DNA from: Cristatella mucedo
Lineage: Eukaryota; Bryozoa; Phylactolaemata; Cristatellidae
Assembly: GCA_009760855.2 (NCBI GenBank)
Contig: WPIO01000004.1
Coordinates: 1,988,501 to 2,052,500 of the forward strand
DNA length: 64,000 nucleotides
Direction of reading: 5' to 3'
Under the pieces are notes generated by a model. It was not told where the DNA came from, made no database searches, and worked only from the letters and a program-made list of their open reading frames with translations. This document shows, piece after piece, positions 44,216 through 55,655 of the stretch. The number at the start of each line of letters is the position of its first letter. The stretch's first letter is position 1. Position numbers and translations under genes: made by a program.

Positions 44216-45253
44216 CGCATGGATACCTATGGCCTAAGCAGGGCCTTTGCAGCGTATAGGCAGGCGAACTGGCGTGTCTACTGTCATAAAGTTTGGTGCA
44301 CAGGCTTTGACTATAATGTTGTTCAGTACCGCATCCAATCGGTATTGGATCTGCGAAGCGGATTCAGTGCTTATTGTGTTTTATTTGCTCTGGCGATTGC
44401 AGCCAATTGCAGCGTGCAGTGAACAAAACGTGCTCGCCAACGACGTGAAATTCGGTGCGTACACATGAAGCGGTGTCATTTTCAATGAGAAACGAAGCTT
44501 TCAAAAAGGATTCTTGATGGATTCACTTTCGCTCACGTTGGATAAAGGTAGACTGCAATTGGCTCAAGTCCTGGCCATCTGCAGTGCGAGAACGCGAAAG
44601 TGCAAAATTCAATGAAATCGAGATGTCACGAAATTCTGCGCCTGCTCTCTAGGCGGAGCTTGGTATACTATTATATTGAAAATTTAGTGACTCGAAACAA
44701 AGTCGGTTGGATTGTTACGGATTTACATGAGATTAGGATTGTGGCCCGAGCTCGTGTGAGAGTGAGCATATTTAGTGGTATGAAAACTGATGCCTACTGC
44801 GTGCCTTAATCTTAATTCAGTATTATATGCAATACAAATCAGAGCTTCTGACTATTGATTTCTCGTCGATTTTCGGGGGGTTGTCATCGATTTAGGCATT
44901 TGGTCCAGGCCATCATTGCAGTCGATTTCTGTGCATCTCCTGCGACAGAGCCAGTTTAGATGGCTCGATATTTAGTAGATGCAATTTAGGCAGATTTTTA
45001 CTGCAGCCAGAAATCCAAACGGAGCTTCATCCATTCGGTTTTTCATAGATTTGCGGCTGACTGCTTGGATTCGCAGTATTAGCCCTGGGTATTTCTGTAG
45101 ACTGCTGCTGAGAATTTCCCGAGATTGTGCATGCACTGTGAGCTTAATTTTTGCATCCACTTTAAAACATTGAAATTTTATATGCTATGAAAAGCTGAGC
45201 TTCTCGCAGCCAATTTTTGGTCGATTCGGTGAATTGTGGCATGGGTCCGGAGT

Positions 45254-45312
45254 GTCGCTATCGTCGCTATCGACGCTATAATCGCTATCGTCGCTATCGT
45301 CGCTATAATATC
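45254..45312. repeat. 9-bp tandem repeat CGCTATCGT
   Basis: Six or so units with AATCGCTAT variants inside the family C array. Confidence 0.9.
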
Positions 45313-45773
45313 CGGAGCATTGCTGTGCATCTCCCAAAATTTTCCGTGTGGAGCGTATTGAAATTATTAGGTCGGAATTTACACACAGTGCATTTTAATA
45401 AGTATTCAAAATTGGATCGCTGAACAAGGCCTTTCTGAGAATTTTCTGGGTATTTGGCATAAGCTGCGGGATTGGCTCAGGCAATTGCACGAGGTTTGCT
45501 GTGCAGAGTCCGTGATCGCGCGTGCGCATAGAAGTGAAATTTTGCGACTGTACTCTAACGATGGTTAGTATTATGTATAAACTAATACTCAAAGCGATGG
45601 TTGGTATTTACATATAAACTAAATTGGAGCTTTCCCTTGGGCAGATTTCAGGCGGATGTTTGGTGTAAGGTCCCGGTGTCCCAGGCCGCATTAGTCGATT
45701 GCAGTGCATTTCTCGAGGTCACGCGTACGCAGTGGCCAAGCTATGCAGTCGCACACCTAACGCAATTCACTTT

Positions 45774-45905
45774 ATAATAATAATAATAATATTGCACTTG
45801 GTAAAGCGCCATCAGAGAACTTAATCTCTTTCTAGGCGCTTTACATTTGCTGCAAAGTGATATATGCAATAGAATAGTAAGTAAAATCATGCTTGAAAAA
45901 ACACA
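45774..45905 (-). mobile_element. LINE-B 3' end
   Basis: Reverse: AAT tail, GCACTTGGTAAAGCGCCATC, TTAATCTCTTTCTAGGCGCT, TTACATTTGCTGCAAAGTGA. Confidence 0.9.
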
Positions 45906-46185
45906 CTTTAATCGGCGACAGCAGTAGGAGCGTTTAGCATCCGATTGCTGGAAGTTTCGCGGAGGACCGTGGTGAGCGCAGCGTGTGCCCGAGCGTTGGA
46001 CGTGCCCGCTTCTGCAGTCGATCGAAGTGCATTGCAGGAGAACTCGCACGCCCGCTGTAGTGCCGTGTTTTGCGTACGCAATAAAAGGACTGCAACAATC
46101 AATCAACAGTGGAGCGTCTGTCATTAGATTTATTTAGCTTTGCGGTGGATTGCGGTATTTTCTCAGGACCTGTGCGGTCGATTTC

Positions 46186-46216
<31 letters not shown>

Positions 46217-46478
46217 CACACAAGCACTCGATGGTGCGGAATCTTGCGGCCGCACGTGGCAGATGGCTTGTCGATTTGCAATCCAGTTGGATCCGAGTCT
46301 GAGAGAGTCTTCGCGCAGCCGCTGACATCTGATGGCTCTGCGGCGAACAGCAGTGCAGTGTGGCTGACTGACTGCGGCGGAGGCTCGCTTCTTTGCCGCC
46401 CGCTCGCACGAGAACGCGCGAGCGGGCACAACGAGTCGTGAAATTTTGCGAACACACGACAGCGACGGTGCGCTGCAG

Positions 46479-46513
46479 TGCGAGAAAGCTCAGGAAAGCT
46501 GAGCTTTCTCGCA
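46479..46513. repeat. Perfect 15-bp inverted repeat
   Basis: TGCGAGAAAGCTCAG (46,479-46,493) and CTGAGCTTTCTCGCA (46,499-46,513) around a 5-base GAAAG loop, at a boundary of family C units. Confidence 0.95.
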
Positions 46514-46619
46514 GCCGATTTGCCGATTCGCGCTCATTTAGGACGGGCTGCAGTCAATTGCAGTAGAGCACGTTTCGCCTGCTTAATCAATCAGCAATCA
46601 AATCGTCGATTGATCGTTT

Positions 46620-47460
46620 CAGCCGGAGGCTGCTTTCGTAGCTGCTCTTTCGCTTTCGAGGGCCGAAAGTGTGGCCACATCCGGCTTCCTAGAAGCGGCC
46701 GAAATTCCGGAGGCGCACCCGCTCTTAGGATTCGCTCGCTGCCGCCAGCGAGGCCAAAGAGCGAGGCCGCTGCGTCTGTCGCAGCTGTTCGCTCTCGGTG
46801 CCTGCCTGGCTGAGCCGCCGCCGCCGCGTCTCTGTCAAAGTCATTCGCCTCTGTTGAGCTGCTTCTCAGCCGCTGCTGCTGCCGCCGCCGGCGCGGCACT
46901 GAGCTTCCTCGTTTCGCGCATTTTCGCGCGCTGTTTTCGCAGGGAACGCGCCCGTTCGCCTCATCTGCGTCGGCTAATCGCTCTCTCTCTCGCTCCCTCT
47001 CTCGCTCTCTCTTTCTCTCTCTCGCTCTCTCTTTCTCGCTCTCTCTCTCTCTCTCGCTCTCTCTCGCTCTCTCTCGCTCTCTGTCTGTCTGTCTGTCTCT
47101 CTCGCTCGCTGCGTCCTGGCTGAGCACCCGTCGTCATCTCCCTGGCTGCGGCCATTTGCGGCGCCTCTGTCTCTAGCATCTAATGCCAGCGACATCGAGG
47201 CAAGACAAAAAAACTCTGCGTCGGCGCGCGGCAGCTTACAAACTCCGGGACCGACCGGGACTAGGAACGTTGGCGAGATCAAACAGGCACGCTGCTGCTG
47301 CTGCGTGCCCTGTGTCACGTGTACGTAGTCTAGGGATTTCGGCCGTGCAGCTAGACAACTACTTTGGCCTCAAGAAGAGAAGGCTGGAGAAATGACGAGA
47401 GCTTTCTTCGCAGCGCAGGCAGCGCCATCTGCTGGCGCATTTCGCGTCGCCACTAACGAG
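46620..47460. other. GC-rich block with a CT/CGCT tract
   Basis: CpG-rich sequence; the CT tract at 46,980-47,112 contains regular CGCTCT and CTGT units. Possible CpG island ending near the CTCF-like site at 47,422. Confidence 0.45.
47422..47435 (-). promoter_or_regulatory. CTCF-like motif, full consensus match
   Basis: The minus strand reads CCAGCAGATGGCGC, matching all 14 positions of the CTCF consensus CCASYAGRKGGCRS. It sits at the edge of a GC-rich block. A match by chance in 64 kb is possible, so function is inferred only. Confidence 0.35.
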
Positions 47461-47945
47461 CGCCTAAAGAAAATCCCCCATTTTCTCGAATGATTGGAGT
47501 TCGCGGAGAGTTCGTCGCCGCAGGTTTTGTAGCGGTCCTTCTTTTATTTTTCCGGACAGCACTACTAGGCCGGCGGCGGCGGCGGTCCTCTTTGTCTTTC
47601 CATGCTTCGCTCGATAGATGCGTGGTTCCAAAGCATCTCTCGAATTTTCGGCAATCGTCCAACCCTTACACGCAAAGCGTGCGTTGCATTTTCAAGATCA
47701 ACCGGAAGTAACGGTCCCGGCTTTCCGTTCACCTGTGCCAAGAAGATTCATGAAGATATGCTTCGCTAAACCTCTCGTCGCTTGCACGCACGCACGCACG
47801 CACGCACGGATGATGACTGCGGATGAAGAGGAAAAACGCGAATTCGGGATTCAAGCGGCGCCATTCTATCGAGGCCGCTCTCCTTCCCTGGAGACCGATG
47901 ACATGCAATGGTGGCAATGGTGACGTAGATGCCACGAGGTGAATT
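47461..47945. other. No recognisable gene
   Basis: Contains a short GCACGCAC repeat at 47,785-47,808. Open frames lack support. Confidence 0.4.
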
Positions 47946-47947
47946 AA

Positions 47948-48125
47948 AAAAAACACTAGCTGATTTAGCAGTCTCTTTTTCCATAGCGACAGAAGAGCCT
48001 TTATGGCTATCACCATCGCTTGCAGCGACAATAAAGGATCGCCTACCGCAGGATTCGAGCCCGCGACCTCAGCACAGAGGTCATGAAAAGCAACCGCCTC
48101 ACCTAGTGTCTAGCTGTCCCGGCTC
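47948..48125 (-). mobile_element. SINE1 copy
   Basis: Reverse: CACTAGCTGATTTAGCAGTC, GCGACAGAAGAGCCTTTATG, GCAGGATTCGAGCCCGCGAC (B box), AACCGCCTCACCTAGTGTC (A-box side). Body hairpin TCGCT-GCA-AGCGA on the element strand. Confidence 0.85.
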
Positions 48126-48196
48126 AATCCTACTCGATGTACTCCTGTCGAGCATGCGATTTTTCTTGAGAGATCGAGAACGAGGCCGGGTTTAGC

Positions 48197-48547
48197 TGAG
48201 GAGGAGAAGGAGGATGAGGAGGAGGAGGAAAAGGAGGAGGAGGAGGAGGAGGAGGAGGAGGAGGAGGAGGAGGAGGAGGAGGAGGAGGAGGAGGAGGAGG
48301 AGGAGGAGGAGGAGGAGGAGGAGGAGGAGGAGGAGGAGGAGGAGGAGGAGGAGGAGGAGGAGGAGGAGGAGGAGGAGGAGGAGGAGGAGGAGGAGGAGGA
48401 GGAGGAGGAGGAGGAGGAGGAGGAGGAGGAGGAGGAGGAGGAGGAGGAGGAGGAGGAGGAGGAGGAGGAGGAGGAGGAGGAGGATGAGGAGGAGGAGGAG
48501 GAGGAGGAGGAGGAGGAGGAGGAGGAGGAGGAGGAGGAGGAGGAGGA
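48197..48547. repeat. (GAG)n trinucleotide array
   Basis: About 115 GAG units, nearly pure, with a GAT at 48,483. The PolyR and polyP frames across it are artefacts. Confidence 0.98.
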
Positions 48548-49390
48548 GCTCTCGCTATGTCATATACGCACTTATGCCTCTTGAGAAGGCATCGCTGACT
48601 TGCTTTATTTCGAACAGGCCAGCGATTCCACGTCGAATACATCGAGCTGCAATTATCAGTTGAACCCACAGAGACAGCCGCAGTCGCTGGCTAATGGAAC
48701 GTCTCTGCTTACGAAGTTATTTCCCGGAAGTCATACGACAATCGTCGTGTGACTAAATGAAGGTCATGTAACTGGATGAAGTTCAGCCGAACTAGCACGG
48801 AACCCGCAAGGCTGGAATCAACGAATCGAAGAATTTAATTCGAGGTGCCCGCCGTAAACCGTCCATATATTGATGCGCTCATCGGCGATAGCCCATGCAA
48901 CCGCGTCTACAGCATTCGGTAATATGTCAGATCCCTGCTCAGAATTACTGCAACTCGGAGCAAAATTCCGAAACCGCTGATCGGCCGCAGATCAAAATAG
49001 TTTGCTGGTTTTTGCTGTCGCCCGAAAAGTCCATTACAGTTGCTGGAAAGAATGATGCGCGCATTGCACGTAATGCATCGTGCTCTTTTACTCATTCATT
49101 CGCCACAATGAGAGTTGCAGGATCTTCTAGGACGGCCGTTTTAAATAAGCTAGTAGAATGATATGCACGAGTGCTCATGAGAGGATTAAAAGTCAAATTG
49201 ACACGGCTTGTTACCCGACACAACAGCCCAGGACAAAACAGCCCAGGAAAAACTGCTCAAATAAGTCGATACCTTCACACTATCTACAACACCAAAATAA
49301 CTAACACACAGTGAATGCATAATAAATAAATAACTAATAAATAATGTTAAGTGAGTTGGTAAAGAACATTTTTTCTTGAGCAAGACGTTA
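48548..49390. other. No recognisable gene
   Basis: Unassigned. An ATAAATAA-rich patch lies at 49,318-49,345. Confidence 0.4.
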
Positions 49391-49694
49391 TCAAGCTTCG
49401 AGTAAAAATTTAAATGTAATGTAAGATTGATACATTTTGACGTCGTTTGGAGCGCAATTTAGATTATCAAAATTTTTCGCGATTCTACGGAGGGAATACA
49501 GATACTCAATGTAATCGCTGGTTGGCAAAAGAGTTTGAAGACGCCGATTAAGTTGCACGTACTTCGCCTTCGATACTTCTGGTTGCCGGCTCTTCGCTTG
49601 GAAACGTGCAATATCGACCTCTACTCTGTTCTGCTCCTTTAAAGAAATGCCCGATGAGGTTGAATACAGACGAATCACGGCAATAAATTGTCTG
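49391..49694 (-). CDS. Candidate terminal exon, unknown protein
   Basis: The minus strand has a pyrimidine-rich acceptor GCGTCTTTCAG ending at 49,695, followed by an open frame of 100 codons to TGA. The predicted peptide is varied, basic and probably helical. It includes SLKEQNRVEVDIARFQAKSR and SDYIEYLYSLRRIAKNFDN. The frame stays open further upstream, but that part is Phe/Leu-rich and looks like the intron's pyrimidine tract. It lies in an AT-richer region free of the recognised repeat families. No family or upstream exon recognised. Confidence 0.35.
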
Positions 49695-50306
49695 CTGAAA
49701 GACGCGATGCCACGGAAGCATAAAAATAATTTGGAGGCAAACGGAAAAATAAATAAGAAAAAAATGCGGAATAAATAGAGTTGTCTAATTAACAAATTAG
49801 TTTTATAATAAAGTCAGCCCCGACTTAAGAAATAGACAGGGACCAGAAAACCCGTCGAAGCTTGAAGTTTCGTAAGGTGCGAACGGAATATGATTTGTTC
49901 TACTACGATACGCTCTGACGCTGTCAGAAATCGTTTCTTTCCTACTGTTTGCGGCTTTTTTATATCTAATGACCGTTCGCGTATTTTTAAAGTTTTATTG
50001 GATACATTTTGATGTGTGAATGTGGCCGTTTTCGTATTTCATAGTTTTAAGTCGTAGGCTGACTTTATTACTTATTCTGCAGAATACAATTTGTGATACT
50101 TTTCATTTGTTATACTGCTTAATAAAACATATTTAAGTAAATTGATTTTCCATTATCGTAATAGAGTATGTTTCATATTGTAGTTAACGGCAATATAACA
50201 AGTTCGCAAGAATATCGTTTTTTAAAATTAAAAAAATATATTTATGCACACTTGTTATACCGGTAGTTTTCGTCGGTTTTATTTTGTCGATCTCCATCGC
50301 ATTATT

Positions 50307-50307
<1 letters not shown>

Positions 50308-50404
<97 letters not shown>
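50308..50404. repeat. (CA)n followed by (TA)n
   Basis: About 78 bases of CA repeat, then TA repeat. Confidence 0.98.
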
Positions 50405-51590
50405 TAAAATATACGTATGTTAGATCGTGTACTAACATCGAGCCATATCCTCTGCTTCAGTTCAGAGGCACCGAAGTAATTCCCCTAGCAATTCGCGTAA
50501 TTTTCGAATTTTGAAAAAGATTGAAGGTGCACGGAACGAATGCAAATGCGCTTCGCTGTTGCGTACAGGTCACCCGGTAAGTGCTAGCATCTCTAAGGTG
50601 GTGACCCTTTATCGCACGAGATCATCGGAAGATCGAGTCGTCGGAAGATCGGATCATCGGAAGATTAGATCATTGGGCTCCAACGAGCCGACCGAGCAGC
50701 GGTAAAAATTCAACCGATGCCGATTCTTCTTATGCATTCATTCTTATAGTTAGCACGTGCTTGCCTTCGTCGTAGATCCGTAGCATCTAAATTTAGTAAG
50801 TTCTATAAGTTCTTAGCATCTAAAGCCGAGTACAAGCCGCCGCACAAGAATCTCGAAAGTTGAAAGTTTATTCCCGCTTATTTTGCTACCATTAGTAAAC
50901 TAATAATATTTATATTAACTATAAATGTACCATTTGTATACTATATATGTAATATTATATTTTTACCTATACTACCTATATATTTTACCATTATATATTA
51001 CACAATACTATACTATATATAGGTAATAGTATACTATATATAGGTAATTGTTATAAATTCTTTAGTTACCATTTAATAACGGATACTCATATAGCAGCCT
51101 ACGAGTAACCAATCGCACGCAGACAGAAACTAACGGAAGCCGAATGACAGTGGTTACGCGTCCTGTCCACGACTACGGTTAGCCACGGTTCGGCAAGAAG
51201 TCAGCAGTAGCAACTTCTGCTGTAAGCCGCTAGCTTAGGCTAATAGTCCGGCACTCGAGAAACGCGTATTGTTTAGGTAACGAAGGCCGTAGCGAGAGGT
51301 CACAGCCTATCATAGGTCACCCAAGGTCGAAACAAAGGGTTAAGCAAAAGTGTCTAATCACTCGTAGGGTTAAGGGTTTAGGAATGAGCTGGCGAAATGG
51401 CGGCATGCTCGACCAGTAGTGATTCTAACTATAACCTATGAGTTTTAGCGATTCATGAAAACATATAGGAACAGGACATGGCAAAATGTGTAGTTTAGAT
51501 TATAAATATCAATGTTTTATATCTTTAGATCAATATTTCGCCGGTTGATCAATGAATACAGAGGGAAGTTCTAACACTGACCACACAGCC
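50405..51590. other. AT-rich unassigned stretch
   Basis: Contains imperfect CGGAAGATCG units at 50,625-50,668 and TATA-rich tracts with a duplicated ACTATATATAGGTAAT near 51,013-51,045. No gene supported. Confidence 0.45.
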
Positions 51591-51594
51591 CGCC

Positions 51595-52190
51595 ACGGGC
51601 TGGCTCTTACATACCTAGCTGAGCTGCTGCGCCTTTAAATTAGTAAATTTAAGTCTCCACTGAAGAATTATTAATATGTTTATATAATCCACTTACATCA
51701 CTGCAACACACTGTTTATATAATCCACTTAATCCTCCATTTAAATAATTCACTTACATTACTTACTGAAGAATCTCACCTAGCTGAACTGCTGCGCTAAT
51801 TTCAGTCCCCGCTGGCTCACTTGTTCTTCTATGGCTGCTTAAAGACAGATGGCAACAGAAGCTTTTTGGCTCTGCACGTCTAGACTCTGGAAATCATTTT
51901 CACAATTCTTGCGCAACGGCATCTGCGGTAATTCTGCCAACTTTAGCGCATCCTTTCCAGGCGTCATGAGCTGATACTTCCATGCTATTTACCACCTCAC
52001 CTGGTCTTCTGACTCACCTATGCTTCTCATTTTCTCTTGGTTGCGTGAGACGAAGTCGGCTGGCTAAGCAAAAGCTTACCGAAAGCCGCCTATGATTCTT
52101 CGAGTGCGCTGCGCCAAAATCTACCGTGCAGCACTCACTTAGTCTTTGTGGCTCTGCGGAGTTACAGACGGAGGTGCATTACATTATATT
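51595..52190 (+). mobile_element. LINE-A 3' part, diverged
   Basis: ACCTAGCTGAGCTGCTGCGC appears at 51,616 and again in similar form near 51,777, so part of the coding end is duplicated with AT-rich DNA between. It ends GCGGAGTTACAGACGGAGG and a degraded ATTAC tail. Confidence 0.8.
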
Positions 52191-52224
52191 TCATAATCAA
52201 AGCAGCATGCACTAAACTTAATAA

Positions 52225-52800
52225 TAATAATAAGGCATTAGAAGAGTGCCATCAGACAACGAAAGCTCTCTCTAGACAATTTGCACAGACTCTAAGGGAG
52301 GCATTTTAAGTTGGTTAGTGATAGCGTCCGCAATATAGCAGCACGGGTAGGCAAAAAAGGAAAAGTCTAAAGGACCAAAAAGGCAAATGCTTTGCGAAGA
52401 ACAGGTGCGTTTTCAGCTTCCTTTTAAATGTTCTCAAGTCAGGGAATTTCGTGACGTCTGTTGGAGGTGGATTCCATGCGTTCGAAGCGTACGAACAAAA
52501 GTCATGGTCTCCACTGGATTTGAGGTTGGCTCGAGGCACAAATCTAAGACTTGAGTCCGATGACAACAAGGTGATACGATGCCTTCCACGATCAGGAAGT
52601 AGCTCGGGAAGGCAGGTGGGGCGAGAAGGGATTTAAAAGTGAGCGACACAACACTGAAGTCGATATGCTGCTTGGTAGGCAAACAGCGAGGCTCGGTCCA
52701 AAGTGGTGTGATGTGACAACTGCAACGTTCACGACAGAGAAGCCCAGCTACCGAGTTGCACACCCCAGCTGCAAGCGCCCGATTGAACAGGCCAGAAGAC
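52225..52800 (-). mobile_element. LINE-B fragment, C-terminus and 3' end
   Basis: Reverse: AAT tail, GAGTGCCATCAGACAACG, CTCTCTCTAGACAATTTGC. The coding phrases (minus) include TDVTKFPDLRTFKRKLKTHL and PTKQHIDFSVVSLTFKSLL. An old, frameshifted copy. Confidence 0.85.
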
Positions 52801-53094
52801 ATGCAAGTAGTGGGTGACAGCAGCGGAGGTGTCGCAAATGAATGGACGCATGTGGCATTCCTGTCGAAAAAGGCCTACGTTTTTCAATTGATACGTTGCT
52901 GGAAGGAAGTAGGCTTGATTGCGGAGCAGATGTGATAACCTAGTAGGTGGTCACTTTGGAAGACGACAGGCAGATTACGAGCACATGCCACAGACGATAT
53001 TCCGGCCGAGCCTATATCGAGGGAAAGGTTCGGCTCGTATTGCGAAACTCTACGGGCTTCTCTGTTTTTAATGTGACAATGCCAGAATTTCACC

Positions 53095-53335
53095 ACTTCT
53101 CACTGACCTTTATGGGCTCCACATCAAGCAACGCATCGACGTCAAGATTGCATCACGCACCTTTAGGTCTCTTCCTTCTCTTACTCCACCCGAACTTCTT
53201 TGTAATAAGGCTACTTATCACATCGCCCGCTCTTTTGACTTTTTGTCGCTTAGCTGCGCTTCCAAAATATTTTAAATCAATTTTAGAAAATTTATTTATT
53301 TCATATCCTCCTGAAGCCTGGAAATCCCTACCAAC
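53095..53335 (+). mobile_element. LINE-B coding remnant
   Basis: ATCAAGCAACGCATCGACGT, CACGCACCTTTAGGTCTC and CCTGAAGCCTGGAAATCCCT correspond in order to the LINE-B C-terminal region. It is cut at 53,336 by SINE2. Confidence 0.6.
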
Positions 53336-53492
53336 TGGTTTGGCTCAGGGGTTAAGGTGCTCACCTTTGAAGACCGAGGTCAAGGTCCTTGATTTTGCCG
53401 ACCGAGATCGTGGGGTTGAGTCCTGAAGCGTATGTGAAGCACTTGAATAGAGATTAAGTTCTCTTAGAGCCCTATACGAACGAGTTATATTT
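53336..53492 (+). mobile_element. SINE2 copy
   Basis: TGGTTTGGCTCAGGGGTTAA (A box), GTGGGGTTGAGTCCTGAAGC (mutated B box), GTGAAGCACTTGAATAGAGA, TTAAGTTCTCTTAGAGCCCT. The head carries an extra internal AGACCGAGGTCAAGGTCC. Confidence 0.85.
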
Positions 53493-53664
53493 ACTATTTT
53501 TAATTTACCTTGCGATATCTGCTGACTTCATAAACATTAAAAAGCAGCTTATAACTCCCCTGCGCCTTGCAGAATTTACTCGATCTACGTGAAGTGTCTT
53601 TGCTGTGCTTGTTCGAGCTGGCAGTATGCACGTTAATACTTGGAAGAAAATTTACACGCTTCAT

Positions 53665-53745
53665 CTGCAGCATATTGAAGTGCCTAGAACGAGATTCAGC
53701 TCTCCTAGTGCAGTATGTAAATGTATTGCTATTATTATTACCGTT
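53665..53745 (+). mobile_element. LINE-B 3' end, short
   Basis: TGCAGCATATTGAAGTGCCT, AGAACGAGATTCAGCTCTCC, AGTATGTAAATGTATTGC and an ATT tail. Confidence 0.75.
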
Positions 53746-53749
53746 GTGT

Positions 53750-54214
53750 GAGTTGAGGTTCAGGGTAGCTAGTGTGAATAATATGTAAGCCCAAGATTTC
53801 CGGATAACAAAGAATCGTATCCCATTTTGCAAGTAAACAGGCACTCCCAATTATAGCATACTTGGCGACGTTTAGAGTAGCGTTACTCATTGAGCAGATC
53901 ACTACTTCAAGTATGGTCATTGAATGTGTGTTAATTGATATACCAGTGATGCATCAATTCAAGAAAGAGCCAGAGGTTCCACGAGCTGCTGCAACGACTC
54001 ACTGAAATCCTCCGAAATAGACTCAAACTAAGAGGAATCGAATAGAAAACGTCCGAGTAAAGCTCGAATTCATTTCGAATGTATAGCATCATCGCACATT
54101 GTTGCTATAATGTTTCAAACCAAATGTCACGCCATTGACCTTCTGTGTTCGCTTGCAAACGGGAGGCAACGGAGCTGGCTGCTACACAAAAAATCCACCT
54201 TGCTCCTCTATAAT
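53750..54214. other. No recognisable feature
   Basis: Unassigned sequence. Confidence 0.4.
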
Positions 54215-54790
54215 AATAATCCACCGCAATCAAAACGTAATCGGCCGCTAAAAGCTATCAGTTGTATCTTATGCTAATCTCTCGTTCAAGTGTACCCGCA
54301 AAATTTGCGAGCCCACATCCCATACAATCCACAGATATCGACTTCAGCGGCCCGGGCAAACACCGATATCAATCGCTTTGGACGGCCGTAGGTTGCATGA
54401 GAACGCGCGTGTGCAATCGTGAACAATTCTTTGGGTAAACTGGAGAACATTAGCTTAGTGTAATATGCAATCCAAGCTGACGCTCCTCACAGCCCATATA
54501 TTGTGGATTTGCGGCGGATTGAGGTGAATGACGGTAGAATGACGGCAGAATGACGGCCTGCGTTGTCACAGCATATTTGAATACTTAGCACCGGCGCGAC
54601 GGCGTGAAATTTGATGAGCAAATTATCAGGACCGTGTCATATACAATTTGAGCTTCGTGCCGTCGATTTCCGTTCGATTTTCACTTAATTACAGGAGGCG
54701 GATTTCTCGGTAGATTGCGGTGAATTGCGTTAGCTCGCTGGACGCTTCTGAAGCAGCATCACTCCTACAGTGCACCGTGGCGACAAATAT
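54215..54790. repeat. Family C units in opposite orientations
   Basis: 54,215-54,480 has forward phrases (ATCCACCGCAATCAAAACG, AGTGTACCCGCAAAATTTGC). 54,480-54,790 has reversed phrases (GTGGATTTGCGGCGGATTG, GCCGTCGATTTCCGTTCGAT, GATTGCGGTGAATTGCG). The two parts form a large imperfect inverted pair. Confidence 0.55.
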
Positions 54791-55161
54791 GGAAGTGCAA
54801 CGTGCGACCAGAACGGCCGAACGTTCGCTTAGAGCTGTTGTACTCGGTGTCACGTGTCCTTCGTGCCTTCCGACTGACGCAGCGTCACTTGGCGCTAGCG
54901 TCGCCGCGGAGCTGCTCAGGCGGAGGAGCGCGGCGCCATCTGAGCACCTCGCGAACGTCGACCAATGGCTGCGGAGCGATAGACGAACGAGACTCTTTTT
55001 TTAGAAATTCTGAACGGATATTGGTCAGCGATGCAGCTTCAGTTGATCAGCAAGCAGTTGACTGAGCTACACGTCGAATGTTACGTATTGCTGCTACAAT
55101 CGCCTCAGAGAATATCCCCAGCTGTCATCGTCTCCTGCTGCAAAGTTATAGAATGAGGAAG
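54791..55161. other. CpG-rich stretch, no gene recognised
   Basis: Nothing supported; GC-rich at 54,880-54,970. Confidence 0.4.
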
Positions 55162-55320
55162 ACGGTTTTGCCCAGGCCAAGGGCTCAGGTGCTCACTTTT
55201 AGCAACCGTGATGAATGTGCTCACCTTTACGACCTAGGTCGCGGGCTCGAGCCCTGCGGCATATGCGAAGAACCTGGTTAGAGATTCAGTTATATTAGCG
55301 CCTATACACGTGAAAAAATA
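55162..55320 (+). mobile_element. SINE2 copy with a duplicated segment
   Basis: CCAAGGGCTCAGGTGCTCAC, then a second GTGCTCACCTTTACGACC, GCGGGCTCGAGCCCTGCGGC (B box), GAAGAACCTGGTTAGAGATT and CAGTTATATTAGCGCCTATA. Confidence 0.8.
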
Positions 55321-55519
55321 TGTATTTTAAGTGTGGCATTTCTGTCAAGTGGCTTCCCACGCCATACTTTAATGCAATTATTTCACGTCTAGCCTGTCTG
55401 AATAAAGCAAGCTGTTTAAATTCCGGACCTAGAGAAGTCCTACCCAGCTTCACGTCGTCAGAAATTGCCTATAAAACGCAGCTCATCTCATTTCTATGAA
55501 CTTGACAGTGCTCGATAGG

Positions 55520-55655
55520 TGTCTAGTAGTACTCACCACCCGGATCGTGGGTTTGCATCCTGAAGGAGGCAAACATTTTCAGCCCCATTATTTGGAGTTA
55601 AAGCTGCCACGAATCTTCTGCCTCTTCATAAATGAAGCTTTTGAATAAGAAAATT
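55520..55655 (+). mobile_element. SINE1 copy, diverged
   Basis: ACCCGGATCGTGGGTTTGCA (B-box side), AATCTTCTGCCTCTTCATAA, ATGAAGCTTTTGAATAAG. Body hairpins are degraded. Confidence 0.6.

Larger units (their letters stand above)
44390..46570 (-). repeat. Family C array, reversed units, with a LINE-B insertion
   Basis: Units read in reverse contain GAGCTTCTCGCAGCC, GTCGATTCGGTGAATTGTGG, GGTCCAGGCCAT, GCAGTCGATT and GTGCATCTCC. Landmarks recur near 44,565, 44,895, 45,065, 45,230, 45,445 and 45,665, at 165-330-base spacing. A 9-bp CGCTATCGT repeat is expanded at 45,254-45,312. LINE-B (45,774-45,905) and a short GA tract (46,190-46,216) interrupt the array. Confidence 0.65.

Noticed and set aside
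48130-48669. PolyP and polyR frames of more than 140 residues
   Set aside because: They follow from the GAG array at 48,197-48,547.
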